A stretch of 64,000 nt of DNA from Bordetella avium (lineage in GTDB: Bacteria; Pseudomonadota; Gammaproteobacteria; Burkholderiales; Burkholderiaceae_B), in assembly GCF_034424645.1 (NCBI RefSeq), contig NZ_CP139969.1, forward strand, positions 3,534,001-3,598,000, written 5' to 3'. This document shows, in pieces, positions 63,216 to 64,000 of this stretch (position 1 is its first letter; every line of letters begins with the position of its first letter). The notes beneath the pieces were generated by a model that did no database searches, was not told where the DNA came from, and worked only from the letters and a program-made list of their open reading frames with translations. Position numbers and translations under genes: made by a program.

Positions 63216-64000
63216 TCACTTTGGCACGGCCGGCGTGTCCGTCACCAGGCGCATCCAGTTCTGCACAAAACGGGACTGCCGTTGCTGATCCAGCCCAACC
63301 AGCAACGCCGGACTCAAGACGATGGGTTGCACAATGCCGCGCGCAAGCGCCTGCAAGCTATCGGCAGACCAGGGGCCGGGCGTACCAGGGATCAAGGCGC
63401 CCAGGCCGGCATGGCTAGCCGCCACTTGCTGGCCCGCTGGCGATAACAGCCAGTCGACCAGCGCCCTGCCCAGATCCGGATTCGGGGCGCTGCGGGCAAT
63501 CAAAGCCGAACGCGACAGCACCAGCATATAGTCGCGCGGCAAAATCACACCAATCTGATCACCTGCCGCCTGACGGGCCAGCGCATAAGAGCCCAGCAGG
63601 TTGTAGCCCAGGTCCAGCTCATCATTCGCAATCGCATCCAGCATCGCATTGGTGCTAGGCGACAGACGCACCCCCACCTGCCCCAAGGCATTGGCCAGCC
63701 CCCAGAAATTCGACGATACCAGCTCATCCTGCTCGGCCAGCATATAGCCCACATTGCTGGCTACGATGTCATAGGTGGCCACCCGGCCGCGCAGGCTCGC
63801 CCCCTCTCGCTCGAGCAAGCGCAACAGCGCTTGACGGGAGTGCGGTGCGCTCTCCTGCGTGAAACGGCGGGGGTTATAGACGATGACAGCAGGCTCGAAC
63901 GTAAAGCCGAACACCTCATTGCGCCAAACCGCCCAGGTCGGCAACTGGCTCAGATAGGGCGAGGCATAGCTCAGGGCATACCCGTCATTGGCCAGGCGAA
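63216..64000 (-). CDS. Second FbpA-like binding protein, partial (cut by window edge)
   Basis: At least 260 residues on the minus strand, open past the window end. PTWAVWRNEVFGFTFEPAVI, RVATYDIVASNVGYMLAEQD and LGYNLLGSYALARQAAGDQI each match the same segments of the neighbouring binding protein, so it is a diverged tandem paralogue. It ends ...TDTPAVPK. A TTG at 63944 is not the true start, since the reading frame continues with related sequence upstream. It may be a fused or stand-alone sensor-type binding protein. Confidence 0.82.
   Translation of the reverse strand, partial: RLANDGYALSYASPYLSQLPTWAVWRNEVFGFTFEPAVIVYNPRRFTQESAPHSRQALLRLLEREGASLRGRVATYDIVASNVGYMLAEQDELVSSNFWGLANALGQVGVRLSPSTNAMLDAIANDELDLGYNLLGSYALARQAAGDQIGVILPRDYMLVLSRSALIARSAPNPDLGRALVDWLLSPAGQQVAASHAGLGALIPGTPGPWSADSLQALARGIVQPIVLSPALLVGLDQQRQSRFVQNWMRLVTDTPAVPK

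Noticed and set aside
1..64000. tRNA, rRNA, CRISPR arrays and complete insertion sequences
   Set aside because: No cloverleaf-like T-arm/anticodon patterns, rRNA segments, repeat-spacer arrays or transposase genes were seen on reading both strands; a dedicated scan could still find something small.

Overview
The window looks like a chromosomal segment of a high-GC betaproteobacterium of the Alcaligenaceae, most likely the Bordetella/Achromobacter group. The clues are a type III pantothenate kinase of the Baf type next to birA, a two-partner-secretion adhesin of the filamentous haemagglutinin family, DUF4148, paired LpxL acyltransferases, an SAH riboswitch before ahcY, and betaproteobacterial forms of DksA, HslV and the lip genes. 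Species cannot be fixed from the sequence alone. Coding density is high. I saw no complete IS element, prophage, CRISPR array, rRNA or tRNA.

Layout. 1-2330: methyl cycle operon ahcY - small membrane protein - metF (metF cut by the window edge), headed by an SAH riboswitch. 2378-5077: glycosyltransferase, DUF1289 protein and metK, all on the minus strand. 5340-9691: divergent operon lpxL-like 1, lpxL-like 2, dapF, DUF484, xerC. 9685-16586: zinc locus with a ZnuD-type TonB receptor, ZevAB-like pair, ZnuABC importer, a probable small membrane ORF, and divergent zur, with three Zur-box-like palindromes. 16766-18607: a Cys/His-rich small ORF overlapping a COG0523 (CobW-like) GTPase, then dksA. 18889-21888: hslVU protease, a CusF-like protein and a cobalamin adenosyltransferase.

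21949-30534 (minus strand): lipA, lipB, DUF493, D-amino-acid aminotransferase, a penicillin-binding carboxypeptidase, a hydrolase and an MCE-type lipid ABC transporter. 30624-32418: birA, coaX/baf and a 58-residue ORF. 32415-37778: LPS genes waaA, waaC, rfbC, rfbD and an O-antigen ligase/polymerase. 37814-39556: a short orphan TpsA-like adhesin. 39743-49010: CoxG-like protein, two drug/metabolite transporters, clsB-like and its endonuclease/phosphatase partner, aspS, DUF502, FmdB and an ion antiporter. 49104-58858: GMC oxidoreductase, dapA, fRMsr, aminotransferase, ubiA, DUF4148 protein, glcB and a hypothetical protein. 59070-64000: an FbpABC-type ABC importer with a second, partial binding protein.

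Most genes are housekeeping. The less ordinary parts are: two short ORFs tied by stop/start overlap to zinc-related genes (15856-15972 and 16766-16930); the short TpsA with a Gly/Tyr/Ser-rich tail and no TpsB nearby; structured intergenic RNA candidates around dapA (51013-51084 and 52176-52249); a hairpin carrying a Shine-Dalgarno sequence at 58861-58882; and three genes with -10-like hexamers so close to the start codon that leaderless transcription is plausible. All of these are inferences from sequence reading only.
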